DNA of 64,000 nt from Callipepla californica brunnescens (GCA_023055505.1 JALIRH010000002.1:26542437-26606436), one strand, 5' to 3'; counted from the first letter of the stretch, positions 47,753-60,439 are shown. Numbers and translations: made by a program. Notes: generated by a model from the sequence alone, not told the origin.

Positions 47753-49683
47753 GACTATAAAGCGCAACACTATATTATGTTTATGACCCAAGGAATGCTA
47801 TGTCTGGTTGCAATGATAGAAGATTTGAAACATTCTCCTCAGAGGGATAATATGCAAAATGGTGCTGAGCCAAAGCCATAAGAGAACTTCAAAACTCTGA
47901 GTCAAATAAAGACCTATTGACTTAGAGTGATGAATTAAAACTTTGGATTTTGGGAAGAACAAGGAGCTTGCTTTATCAAAACAGTTGGAGGTGGTCAGGA
48001 TCTCCTTTTTTTTTTTGTTTCACACTGCTTGCAGGGACACAGCCTTCCACCTGCTCTTCCTGGGAGATGTGTTGTTAGAGGGGCAGCTGTTCCCAGAGAT
48101 GGATGCCTGCCTTTGGCACTCCTTTGAAGGCAGTGGGATACAGGGTCTTCTGCCTGATTGATGGGGCCTTGGGTATGAGATGTGATCAGATCACATCCAG
48201 AGTTGGCACAGCAGCTGGGGATAGTTTTTATTACAGTTGAGTGAACAAACTAAATGATAACGGTAAATATTTAATGTGAGCAAAACAAGTTTTATGAGTC
48301 AACTCTTTATAAGTATTACAAGATGCATTTTCTTAACGGTTGAGGCCCTTGAATTCCTGTAATTGTACTCTGCTGGTAATGATTTCAGACTCCAAGCTGA
48401 TAAGATGTGACTACATAGTTCAGCCAGGGATCTGATTGTATGGGCACTGAGCAGTGCTCTGGCTGCCAATTGCTTATGTGGTTTGAACTGTGCTTATTAC
48501 AAAGCAAAGGAGCATGATGGACAGAACAGTTGCCAAAAAAACAGCATACCTCCGCTCTTGACTCTGTCTCAGTGTGCTGAAAAGACTTGTCATTAAAAAA
48601 ATGTAACAATTAAGAAATATGCTTTTTATACATTTTTGAGATATATTATCTGTAACTTATTTTTAGGTACAACTGAACAGACAGTAGGAAAAGTATATAT
48701 TCAAATATTAATTACCAGCACAGTACAGTTGTCAATTTTAAAATCTGCAGAGGGGGGAAAGACTCATGGAACCTTCTGGGGGTGACTTAGAAAGAGCAGA
48801 GCCTCAAAAGCTTGATATATGCCTGCTGTTTAAGCTTTTATTTTGATTGTAATAAGAATCATTTCATTACTAGCATCCTGCTTATGTAGCTGTAACTGCT
48901 TGCTTTGTCCTAGGAAAAAGCTGTGCCAGTTATTATCAATGCACATGATACTATGCACCAGGTGTTTTTGGTAAGAAAAATGTATTTATGATAGCTCAGT
49001 GGGAATAGAATTTCAGGGATTATTTAGTTTGGTCTTATGTACTTTGTATGTATCTGGGAAGTGCACAAACACTTTATTGTAAGCAACTAGAAAGGAGGAA
49101 ACTGGTAAGATGAAAGAGATATATCATGGTACAGTATCTGTGCAAAAAACAATTGAGAAATCTAGATTAGAATGCACATTTTCATTTTTTCCTAGAAATT
49201 TTTAAACTGTGAAAACCTAACCACTGACCTAGCTTTGATTCAAAGGTTTGATTTTTATCTGACTTTCTTTCTAATGCGACAAAGCCTTTCCTTTGATGGT
49301 GGGATGTTTCCACTTTGGAAGGCTGAGGAAAGAGTTAAGACTTTACTGGTGTAACACTGATTCCTTTTCTCAAAGTCTGGGATAATGTATGGGAAGGTCT
49401 ATAAGCATGGCATTCCTCTTCCATTAAATTCTAATGACCGGTTACTAAACTATGTCATGCATTTCCTGATCCTTTTATGAGGAGTTGTTTCATAAAGCAG
49501 AAGCTTGGAAGTGTGCAGGAAGCAGTCATCTCTGGAATTGATTGCATTTCTGATAGAGCACTTTTGTACTGGATCCCTGGAGAAACTCTGCAGGTCATAA
49601 TGGCTTGTGTTATCCCTGTAGCTACAGCATAATAATTTACAGAAGATGGAAACAAGATCTACCATCTTTAAATCTTTTACTGG
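47141..49683. other. Unique noncoding stretch up to the assembly gap
   Basis: It contains an AT/GTAT repeat at 47701-47754 and a T-run at 48009-48019. No gene is recognised. A GC-richer block at 48030-48240 could be repeat-derived but I cannot assign it. Confidence 0.5.
47701..47754. repeat. AT dinucleotide tract followed by GTAT tetramers
   Basis: Two TA blocks, the longer about 20 bp at 47721-47740, run into three GTAT units. This compound structure is typical of microsatellite growth by slippage. Confidence 0.92.
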
Positions 49684-49783
49684 NNNNNNNNNNNNNNNNN
49701 NNNNNNNNNNNNNNNNNNNNNNNNNNNNNNNNNNNNNNNNNNNNNNNNNNNNNNNNNNNNNNNNNNNNNNNNNNNNNNNNNNN
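49684..49783. other. Assembly gap, exactly 100 N
   Basis: One hundred N. Exactly 100 is the usual placeholder for a gap of unknown size, so distances across it may be wrong. The frames that cross it at 49605-50006 (plus) and 49677-49877 (minus) are artefacts. Confidence 0.99.
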
Positions 49784-51700
49784 AGACCACCTGGGCCTTG
49801 TTTTTGAATTTCTTATTTACTCGCTGAATGTGTTTTATGTGGAGAACATACAGTCCTACAGTCCTGCAGCAACACATCCCTCTTTCAAAACTCTTACTAC
49901 TTTTGCCTATGAGCTATTTGGAAATCAGACTTTGTCATGTTCTCTTTCATTTGAGTGGGACTGGGTTTTCTCCAGCAGCACAGGAAGGAAGACTTGCCAA
50001 TACTAATATATTCGCTTTCCAGGGGTCAATTAGTCAGATCTTGTGTCATCTTTATTGCAGTAAAATGGAAATACGATGATTGTGAGGATTCTGAAAGAGA
50101 AGACTCTTCTCATGTGAAATCCAAAGAAGAGTGCGGCCTATAGGACTATGCTTTTGCCTATTGAGGTCCGAGAGGTGACTGCTTTCCCCAGGATTTTTTC
50201 TTATTTTTCCTTCCTGGATGGAGGAAGACCTTTATCTGATGGGAGGTACTAAGAAGAAATGGCTCAGTTAGGTGTAAATAGATTAATACTCCTTTAGTTC
50301 CAAAGAGTATAGTTCTTACTTAAAAGATTATTTGTTCATTTTGTACCTTGAATCTCTGGATTCAAGAGTGGTCCATCATCAGAAATGCCGTCTCATTAAT
50401 ATCTGTAGACTGTAAGCAGGTCTTATGAATAAAATAAACAAGGTAAACCTGTGAATTCTTTAAGATGAGATATGTGTTCAACAAATTCTTGACAGTACCA
50501 CTGTTTGCTACTGAAATGCTACTAGTAATCTCACTTCTGTCCTACACAAGTGAAATACTCCTTCAAATACCAACCTCTGTACACCTATTTCTGCCTTCTC
50601 TCCTAGTTAGGACAGTATGTGTATGAGGGAGATCTGTTTAAATATTGGAACCTTGTTATTGCCACTGCTTTCATGACTCCTTTAAGTATGGTTCATAAAT
50701 GCAGACCCTCCATCAAGCAGCAGTAAAAAGTGGTGTCAGAAAGATAAGCTCTAATAGTTTTTGAGTCCCTGTGGCTAATAGATTGTGAAAGAAATCTCTG
50801 TTCAGAAAATATTCTGATTTGAATTATTTCATTCTCTTCTCCAAAATTCTGCTTACAAATTTAGATCTCCTACCTAATCATCTGTCACAGTGGCAGAGTA
50901 GTGTTCCTGTTCTCTGTTCCAGTTCTGCACTGGCAAGAAGAGGAATAGACATGAAATTATCCTGTAAAGAAAGTTATACATTGTTACACTATTCCTGCCC
51001 AAACGTTAGTTCACCATTCACTGGTCTTCCAATTTCAGTCAGCATAGGTCTCTTTACATAAGTACCATCAAGAAATCAAATACTGTAGTTGTACAGTTTA
51101 CAGTAACTCTGTAAATTCTCTGAACATTTGTGCAACTAGAACTTGAAATACAATTTCTATTAAAATATTTTTGTATATAATGTATTCAAAAGCATGTTCA
51201 TTTCTCAACATTTGCTTGGTCCTTTTTAGATACATTTGCCGGTTGTAAATAATGCATACATTAAACTGCATGTTTAACATTGCTTGGTTTCCTGATAGTT
51301 TTTATCCTGCTGTAATCTTCAGCAATAGACTGATGAGAGGTTCTGTTTATCATTTGGTGTTCATTTATTATTAATTTTAGATTTGACAGGCTCCAAGATT
51401 CTATTATTTTTTTTACTGTGGAGCTACAAGAACTGGTACGTTTTTCAGATTTGATGAAAATACTCATGTGCATTTTTCTAAAGTGGTGTTTTTTTTCTTT
51501 CCAAATACATTGTCTTCTAAAGGAGATTATGGCATGTGTAAGCTTATTTAGCACACTTTATATATACATATAATCAAAAGTGAGCATTCAAAGGAAATTA
51601 TTATGACATTTTCTGCATTTTATTTTTGCTTGAAAATTGTATTATTATAGGATCAATTAAAATTCTATTCCAAGATTGAAAAGGAGAAGGAAACAATAAA

Positions 51701-51735
51701 ATACACACACACGCACATATATATATATATATATT
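51701..51735. repeat. Compound (AC)n(AT)n microsatellite
   Basis: Five to six AC units with a CG interruption are followed by about nine AT units. Confidence 0.93.
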
Positions 51736-52866
51736 GCTAACTCTGAAGACAGTAAAGCAAAAGTGCTTTGGTACATTTGTAAGTTCCTATGTTTTTATTG
51801 CATCAGAGAATGACATAAAGAATGATATTTCCAGTGATTACTTCCAGAGTTGTATTTGGAAGTAAGCTGAGCTCCTAAATTTGATCCAAACTACTCTCAG
51901 GGAAATCAAAGCAAATGAAAATGGATATGTAACAAGGGATAATATTCAGCTGTCATGGGGAGAGGGTGATCCAGATCTTGAATACTGTCAGCTGCAGCTT
52001 CATTATCCGCACCATGCCCTTCCTTGGTACATTGTCTCTGTCACAAGACCTGCTCTTTCAGACGGCTGTTACCTCCTGCTGTTTCATTCTGAGTGTGTCT
52101 AAGTAAGATGTGTCTTATCCACATGAATAAAAATCATTTACATACCTTTCCCATTGTCCTTAAGTTTTTTAATTCTTTAACCAAAGCTGTTTATCTGCTC
52201 AGATTTCCTTATGCAGTCCTGCTTGTCTTTAGGTTTGTTTGACCTTTTGAGATGGAAGTCTCAGGTCTGAAAAGCTTTTAATCTATTTAGTGACTAATAT
52301 CTAGCAATATAAATAGAAAGAAAATCTATAATTTGACAGGTAGCAAGGGAAATCAGTAGTAAATTTAGATCAATTCATGGTTTAAATTCTTGGAAATGGT
52401 TTTAGCCTTTTGTAGGTTTTAAACTGATGCAAAGCAGTTACTGAAACAACCACAGAGATTTACCAAACATCTGTTCACAGTCAAATATAGTAGCAGTATT
52501 CAGAAAGGCGTGTGTCTGCATGACACTTTGCTAATCAGTTTTATCTGTAAAAATAATGGAATTTATATTCGTGGTTATGTAAATAATGAATATTTAAAAA
52601 TATATAAAAAATCAAGAGATACCTCAGAAAATGTGTTAGCATATAATAAAGGTAACGTTTGAAGACCTTTGGAGACAAAAGTCTAGGAATAATTCCTGAG
52701 CATCTCTGATTTCTTTGCTGTGTATACCAGCAAAACTAAAATCTGACACATGGAAATCATTTCTATGATCAAACAAATGCTTTTTGTAGGTGCAAAATAC
52801 ACAAGATGGTTTGTGTCCATCCGTCAGTGAGACTGTAAGCATTTTTTCTTCATTCTCTGTGTATCC

Positions 52867-52880
52867 CCACCAGAGGGAAC
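52867..52880 (+). promoter_or_regulatory. Candidate CTCF core-like site
   Basis: The 14-mer CCACCAGAGGGAAC matches the CTCF core CCASYAGRKGGCRS at 13 of 14 positions, the mismatch being A for C at position 12. About one such near-match is expected by chance in a window this size, so this is only a lead. Confidence 0.2.
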
Positions 52881-54828
52881 CTGCAAAATGGCCCATTCTT
52901 GTCTTCAAGGACCAGCATGCTGCGAAAATTGAACTGCTCTGGTAATAAGGAACAGCTCAATGGAAGTAGGGGGATCAGAATTTTAACTGGCACGTTCTTG
53001 CAGCAATTAATACAAAAGATCCAAGAAATCAGGGGAGAAGAGAGTGCTTTAAACCTATCCTAAGCTGTGTCATATAGTTTCAGGCAGACAAGCAAGTGTG
53101 AACACATACATGTACACCCCTCACAGCCCCACTGACAAAGAGCTGTGCATTCTTGTTCACAGACGCATACACCTTTGCTTGACATTTGAATGGTCTTAAT
53201 AGTGACTTTGATGATCCTAGCAACTGACCTGTTTCCATAATGAGATTTGATTGTGGTGGAGCCAAAATAACCCCACAGAAGATCTCAAACTTGGCCAATA
53301 ACTGAAGCAGATAAGAAAACAGAACATCAGAGACTATTCTTTTTGTACATCAGTTTAAACACAAAACGTATATCAAGGATGCACTGCTTTGCTGTGATAA
53401 TGAATTGTTTTTCATGTTCATTGTTATCATTTTGAAGGCTAAATTTAGTTCCTGGATCCAAAACACTTTAAGGAAGAGCTGTGCCTGGAGTTGGATGCTT
53501 TGGTTCTATTTTAGACTCCTCAGGGAATCCCAGACACCAAATGAGCGGGCAAAGAGTCTGCTGCAGGATTCACTGTATCTGCCATCCTCTTTTAGTTGTC
53601 TTGGATGCTCAGTGGCCTCTTAAAGCACACTAGACACTTAGGTTTAGTCTGCAGGATTTCACCCTGGGGCTCAAGTCACCATATCTTCACTCCCAGTGAA
53701 TGACACTGCTTTTAGGTGCATCAGCAGCCAAAAAATTTGAGATTTGACTGCTTTTCTTGCCTTTATTAGAAGAAATTCATGACCACTGTGAGGGCACCTT
53801 CAAAGGGATTGTACAAGAACACTAGGAGGGAGATGCTACTTGAAAAATGGTAAGTTACAAATGGCTTCTCTGAATTCAGTGTTCTGTAACAGTATGAGTT
53901 CATGTCATTTTGACAGATCCACATCATTCCTGTTAAGGAGACAGTTGTCATATTTTTTGGAATTCACTGTTAATAGTGAACTCCTAAATAGCTATTTAGA
54001 TATCCACAAGATTTTACACCCACACCTGTCTATTATCACATTCGTTAGTCTTTAGTCCAGAAAGTGATAAGTAGCCTGTAGAATATGACTTCACTTTTTT
54101 TTGTTTGTTTTATTTTTAATTTTATTTTTACTGAAACAGCAAGAATGCAAATTGATACATGCTCTTCAGTGTATTGGATTATGTCTGTGATGTGAATCAG
54201 TTTTGTCTGACTTTATCACAAGCAGTTGACTTACTCCTACATGTCTATACCTAGACTTCACAATAATGAAATCACTAAACTTAGGAAACACAGGTTGCTT
54301 ATTTCAAACACGATTCTGCATGGTATCTGTAATACTTCACTAAATTCACTAAATGTACATCTATGCTCCTGATGTTTACGGACTTTTTAAATCCACCATC
54401 TGACACATCCAGGAGATGTTTGTGTATACGATGTGGAGATCAATTCTTGCTGTCAGGAGATTGCCCTTCCACTGGTCTGACAGACAGATGTGATTGGAAT
54501 ACTGTGAATGGGGCTCACTGTTGGTGTTTTATGTCTGAATTTTCTCGTTCTTGTAGATTCAAGTGTTTGTATTTTGTTTGGTATAAAGAACATCTTGAAT
54601 TAAGACTAGTAGTTATCAGTTTGTCACCTCCATAATCTTTTTTCTGTTAATAATAATAATAAAGAAGGAGATAGTAGACATTTCTGATATATTTTAACCT
54701 GCGGAGCTATGAAAGTTAATAGTCTGTGTGTTATGAAGACAATTGGCAATGACAGTGAGGGAGAGCAGAACTAGTTTTTCTAATACTCTGCTGGACTTAG
54801 GAGGCTTAAGTTGCAAAGGGTCTGTTTG

Positions 54829-54912
54829 ATGTGTGACATGGGTAAGTCATTGTTCTCTCTGTGTTTCTATTTGCCATTCCTTTAAATGAGGATAAAGCTG
54901 CTGACTTCCATG
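54829..54912 (+). mobile_element. MIR-like ancient SINE fragment
   Basis: The segment contains 'tgtgacatgggtaagtcatt', then 'ttctctctgtgtttc' and 'ctttaaatgaggataaagctg'. These follow in order the MIR core and 3' part (the 'tgtgaccttgggcaagtca' and 'tgtaaaatgaggataat' phrases). There is no clear 5' tRNA-like head. It is diverged, as expected for a family older than the bird-mammal split. Confidence 0.5.
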
Positions 54913-55110
54913 ATGAAAATAGAGAGAAAGAGAAGGAGAGAGGTAGGGATTTTTAGTTCTCAGAGGTGTAAAAATCACACCAATGCACATGAAGGTATTA
55001 CAAACATGCATGGGGAGGGAAGGGAGTAGAATTCAACAGTAGTGATGATATTCTTTTTTTTCAGATGAGAGTTCATTTAAGAACCAAAAACTATAGAACA
55101 TGGATGCAAG

Positions 55111-55175
55111 GTGAATGCTCTGAATGCTCCCCTCCCCTCCCCTCTGAATGCTCCCGCTCCCCTCCCCTCCCCCCT
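55111..55175. repeat. Duplicated CTGAATGCTCC plus (CCCCT)n tract
   Basis: The unit 'tgaatgctccc' occurs twice, before each of two C-rich pentamer blocks, and a shortened 'tgaatgctc' precedes the first. The block therefore looks like a higher-order duplication of word plus CCCCT run. The minus strand has many G-runs. Confidence 0.85.
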
Positions 55176-56195
55176 TTTTCTTGACAAAATATTGCATAAA
55201 TAGTGGGAATTTGGGCAATTTGCAAATGTCTTGAAAATGTTTAAATGAAGATTCAGATTTGCATTTGGACAACTAATCTTGTGTAACTACTGCTATACTG
55301 TTTTTTGTTGTTCCCATACTTCCTGATAATCATTTCTTGTTTCATGATTCAGAATAAAAGACATTGCTCAGATCTTTGTGTCCTATTGTTTTAATCTTCT
55401 TGCAAGTGCAGGAAGATGTGACTGCTCTAGTTGATATTCAGCTCACATTCTCAGCCTTTTCCTTGCACCAACAAGGTATTGCTAGAACCTCTTTTGTACA
55501 CGATGAAAGCTGAGTATCTGGAACATATTTTGTGGCAAGAAATAAACTGCAGATTCACCAAATCACGTGGTGTACAGGACTCTGCTTGTGGCAACACATC
55601 CATCTCTATGAGTTCACATGGATACTAATGTGTCTATAACAAATGCAAACAAATTAACTGTTTCTAATTATATGCTTACTAATACATAGAGAAGCAGGTT
55701 AAAATTTAATATGCTGAACATACATATTTAAAATCAGAATGAGCATGACTGCTTGTTTGTTTCTCTTAGCAAGTGAATAATCTCTATTTTTTTTAACCAT
55801 ATCATCAGTAACCCTAGTATGAATACATTTTCAGAATAACAGCGCTGTGAATAATGGAGGCCAAGTAAACTTGATGTCACCAGTTACAGGGTCATCTGGC
55901 TAGCTCAGCATTTTATTTCAGTTATGTAAGGTCACTGCAGAAACACAGATAACAAAATGTAGGAGAAAATAATGACTCAGTATTCTGTTAAAAACATCAT
56001 TTTCTGTCAATTAAATGCAAAGACTGTGCAAATCCATATGCCTGAGAGTGGTATTAGAGGCAATTATAAGCATGAGGTAGAAGGTTTCATCTTAGTTAGA
56101 AATTTGCCTTTGGGTAACAGGGCAGTAAAAAATGCTTGTGCCTGTCTTCTGGGCATGGTTAATTACCCGCCTGCAACACCAGGGTTCCCCTCTCA

Positions 56196-56209
56196 GTCAC
56201 CATGGCAAC
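56196..56209 (+). promoter_or_regulatory. Candidate RFX X-box
   Basis: GTCACCATGGCAAC fits the RFX half-site pair GTNRCC-N2-RGYAAC at every position. The motif is almost palindromic. About one perfect match by chance is expected in this length, so function is unproven. Confidence 0.25.
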
Positions 56210-57785
56210 ATGCCTGCTGTTAGCATCCTGTACTCTTCTGTCTGTGCTCTGGTCACTTGGAAACATATCCGAGGAGTTTAAACAATGTGAAAATAATACA
56301 GATGTACAGAAAAGTGAATGCAAAACTGTGCTCATTCTCTCTCCTCTTCAAGAGCTCACAGGGAGCAGCTGGCCCTGGGGAAGCCAGCAGCACTGCTGGG
56401 TGCGGCTCATAAACAAAAACCTGATATGGGGACTGTGAGGACTAGTCCTTTGCTTCTGTGCCATTCCAATTCGAAGAGTACAGTCTGTCTCAGTTAACCA
56501 TAACACACACTTGATTTCTCAGTTGTCCATGGATAAATGAAATTCCTGGAGTCCAGCTTCCTGCGCAAAACTTACTTCTGGGTTTTATGGACCCCTTAGA
56601 TACAGATGGGGTTGGAGTAACATTCATCTGTTGCTGCTCCTATTAAAACTCTCCTCAAAATGGAGATGTTCTCAAGCATCATCTTGTTCTCTGCCACCCA
56701 GTGTGTTGTTGCCTCTTGTCTTTTTGCCAGTGGAGGAATGATGTATTTCCATATATTGACAATGGGCATGCTACAGTGTCTCATTTCTTGGTAGAGTTCT
56801 AGGAAGTAAACCAACAGTTTTATGGATAGCCGATCAATAAAGGGTATGCTAAACCTTATAGAAGCTGACTTCAGGAAGGAGGAGGGAAGAAACAGATTAT
56901 TGACCTGTTGACCATCATTCTAATTAGTTTTGTCAATCAGGATTCTCTTGGTCTTCCTGCTAGAGATTTTTTTACTTTTTTTTTTTTTCTTCTTTTATTT
57001 TATATCTTGAGGTGCAGGAAAAAAACACTTTGTTTTGACAGTGTTGCTTTGGGAGCTATTTTGGTGGTATCAATGTCATCACTGTTAAACTGTTCAGGCT
57101 GCCAAAAATTCATTGATCAAAATGGAGGAGAGATTAGTGACAGAACCATGAATATTTAGTTTTAAAGACAAAATGCTATATGATTTTGCAAAAGTGAAAG
57201 AAGGGAGACAAGTAGTCTTTCATTTGAGAGTTCTGGGAGAAGGCTAGGAAATCACCTCTCGTAATAGCTGGATCTATAGTGCTGAGCATACGTAAAAGCA
57301 ACAAAGAATTGAAGCCTAAAAATAGGTTTCATATATAATGGATACATCATGAAAATTCGGGGATTCACACCTGCTTATATGTTCAGTGGGTTTTCTGTTA
57401 ATGACTGTAGGTCTGCCATTTGCAAAATTTATTCCTTGGTTAATCTGACTAACTCCTGGCAGCAAATTTGATGCAGACACAAATGCACACATAAACGTAC
57501 ACCATTTCTAGTTAAACTGTGGACAAATGCTCAGAGAAAAATCTGCCACTTCCCATTTATTTTTATATTTATGGACATCACACCATTATAAGCAGTTAAA
57601 ATCCTGTAGTTAACTATTTCTGCATTACTTGTATGTTTTAACACATAGCAATGACTTTATCATACTTTTCTTAGTTTCTTGGATTCTGCCATCCATTTAC
57701 TATTCATTTAATTCAGCACTTTAGGAGATATTATTTTTATGATAAAAATAAATAGCTGCTGAGGAAGGGTCTGTACAAATAGATG

Positions 57786-57837
57786 GAAAACCAGTGTTTT
57801 GTTGAAGGACTGAAAACCAATGTTTTGTTGAAGGACT
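57786..57837. repeat. 26-bp tandem duplication
   Basis: Two head-to-tail copies (57786-57811 and 57812-57837), each beginning gaaaacca and ending gttgaaggact, differ at one base. Confidence 0.95.
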
Positions 57838-58473
57838 GAAACTCTGTTTCTATAACCCCTGTTCTTTATGTTTCTTTCCTTAACTAACTGGGATCCTAAA
57901 AAAGTTTTGCAAAATTCTTGTGAGTGAGCTGAAGCAATAACCTGCTTTGAACTCCAAATCTAAGCATTTCAGAATTGAATGTAGGCAGTGACTAGTCTTC
58001 CAAACCCATATTTAGCTAACTGAAAAAGTGACCTGATTTCCAAAACACTGCATGTGAACTCTGAAATAAGATTTTTGCTGACAGCTATGAGAGTTGTTGT
58101 GTGTAAGAACATCTGAAAATCAGGTCAGCTATTTTGCAATTCTGAACTAATAGTATGTGTCAAATTTTGTGCTCATAATTTCTGAAATCTGCGAGTGCTT
58201 AAAGTTTGTACTCAGGTCTGACTTGTTTGGAAGATTGTATCTGAGCCCCAACATTTTTCAGGAAACCTGAAAAAAGCAGTAGTGCTACCTTTGTCTCTTT
58301 AGTTAAAAAGATCTCAGAAGTATAGCCTAGGTATCATGGTAATATTACATTAAGGATGAGTTACATATCAGCAAAATGAAAGAAATTCCACCTGATAGAT
58401 TGCTGGTCCACAAGTATGGGACTGCCCTTACGTGGTTTAATTCAAGACTGTGGCTTCAGTCACAAATCTGCTT

Positions 58474-58494
58474 CCAGCCTCCAGCCTCCAGCCT
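58474..58494. repeat. CCAGCCT heptamer, 3 units
   Basis: Three perfect tandem heptamers. Confidence 0.9.
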
Positions 58495-58725
58495 ACCCGT
58501 CATGCATGCTATCCTGCTTTACCTCAGACTTCTTCTGGATCACTATCCAGATCTTAACTGCAACCTTGGTGTGTAACACCAGGACAGTGTGTCCATATTC
58601 TAGTCACTTGTGGCAGGTGCCACGTCTGGTGTGTTTGACCAAGAGGTGTTCAGAAATGTTGTGACATAGAAAGAAAGAACACTGAGAATGAAGTTTTTTT
58701 ACAAATGTTACTTCCAATAAATTTA

Positions 58726-58969
58726 ATCACAGAATCATAGAACATCCTGAGTTGGAAGGGACGCACAGGGTCATCAAATCCAACTCCTGGCTCTGCACAA
58801 GACCACCCAAAAATTGAACTCTATGTCAAAGAATATTGTCCAAATGCTTCATGAACTCTGTCATCTTGGAGTCATGACCATCGCTCTGGGGAGCCTGTTC
58901 CAGTGCCTGATCACCTCTGGTGAAGAACCTTCACCCAACACCAAACCTGACCCTTCTTTTTCCCTTTTT
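58726..58969 (-). mobile_element. CR1 3' end, ends at a poly-A tract
   Basis: The plus text reads 'aatcacagaatcatagaaca', 'gagttggaagggacgcacagg', 'tcatcaaatccaactcctgg', 'ggggagcctgttccagtgcc' and 'aacaccaaacctgaccctt', the reverse of a CR1 3' end. At its 5' boundary the match stops and a pyrimidine patch and then 19 A follow. Confidence 0.92.
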
Positions 58970-58988
58970 AAAAAAAAAAAAAAAAAAA
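58970..58988. repeat. Poly-A run at a CR1 boundary
   Basis: Nineteen A directly at the truncated 5' side of the neighbouring CR1 fragment. Confidence 0.9.
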
Positions 58989-60439
58989 TTTCGTACTACT
59001 TGGCCTTTGTTAGGTGAGAGGGCTATGAGCTGTTATATCTGCCCTTAGGTGAGTTTTCTTGAAAGTTAGTGACGGTGATTTTATTCTTTAACCAAGAATC
59101 TCTCTGCAGGAGAGGCTATAACATCTTTGAGGAAAAGGCTATCTTTCTTTTATGGTATGTCTTTTTTTGATACTTTGTCAAGCGTGCAACTAAGTGGACT
59201 TCAAATTACATTCTCATCATATTGAAAATCCAGTTATTTGCAGGTATAAAGGAATTTATTCACATTTGCCATTCATCCCCAACTAGTCACAAATTTATTT
59301 GACCCAAGAACAGATTATTTCCAATGACCTGAGTAAAAGGCTTTCCACACCTGTTTATAAACTTATAAATGTTTTTTTACTTCTCAGTCATCTTGTTGGA
59401 ACTAGTGTTGCTCTTTGATGTTTGCTTTTATCTTTCAGTATAAACAATCATATTGAAATCTCATAAAACAAACCACAGACCAGGTAGTATGACATTTGTT
59501 CTTCTTAGAGAAGGAGATTCCTAATGCTGTTGGTTTTATTTACATATGCATAATCTAAAACTTCAAAAAGGTTTCTAAAGTGCCAAGTTTATTTGTTTCA
59601 GTGAAAAACACAAAACAAAGGTATTTGTACAAATTTTAAAATACCTTTCTGCTGCCTGTGGAACATTGAACTGTAGCTGTGCTGTGTGTTGCTTAATCAG
59701 ATTGGATTCAAAGACTGAGAAAAATATCTTCTGGAACTGGAAAGAGATCCACCTCATTTTGCTTTTAGCTCACGATTTTTCACTTGGGACACTTATGTCA
59801 GGATCAGGACAAATAGTTCAAGTTGAAGTTTCATGGAAAATTATTTGAAATATTTCTTAAAGTTCAGACTTGGCACCCTGAAATATCTTGTCTAGGGTCT
59901 TGGGATATAAGCACAGATTACCAAATTACCTAATAATATTAAATCTGGACCCTTAGGATTCATCCATCCTTAATCCAAGTGTGTCTTAATCTGCTTTTCT
60001 CCACTGCTGATAATGACTAAAAAATAATAAATCTGTTGTTTGTTTTGTTTTAGTTTAACACTGATATTTTATCTTCATTTTGCTGAGCTTCATTAGATTT
60101 TCCAAAATATAAATCAAGAATCCTAAGACTGAAGGCTTTTTGGAATACCTGTAAGAATGCAAATTTTGCAAGGGTGTAACTTTTATGAGGAAGGACAATC
60201 ACTGGATGAAGAATACAATGTATGAATACGGAAAACATCAAAGTCAACAGAAAAGTGAGAGACACAGTATAAAGCAGGAAAATAGAAAATGCCTTTAAAT
60301 TTGCACCTGGAAATTGGAAGAAAAAGATGGAGATATCTGTGCTGAGGTTGATTTAAACTGTGTGCATAGTTGCTTTATCAGTCAAAGTGCAAATGTATTC
60401 ATTGTGTTCTATGTTTGCCTGCTCAGACCTTTGCCTATT
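58989..60439. other. Unique noncoding stretch
   Basis: AT-rich, with no recognisable gene or repeat. Confidence 0.5.

Larger units (their letters stand above)
49784..54828. other. Unique noncoding stretch
   Basis: No gene or interspersed repeat is recognised. It has a compound CA/TA tract at 51701-51735, a CTCF-like word at 52867 and a short ATA/AAT tract near 54648. Confidence 0.5.
54913..58725. other. Unique noncoding stretch
   Basis: Contains the C-rich tract at 55111-55175, an RFX-like X-box at 56196, a 26-bp tandem duplication at 57786-57837 and a three-unit CCAGCCT repeat at 58474-58494. No gene is recognised. Confidence 0.5.

Noticed and set aside
49605..50006. Open frame of 133 codons
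   Set aside because: It crosses 100 N and is an artefact of translating the gap.
54363..54635. Cysteine-rich open frame of 90 codons
   Set aside because: It has ten or so cysteines, but no signal peptide, no known spacing pattern and no flanking exon.
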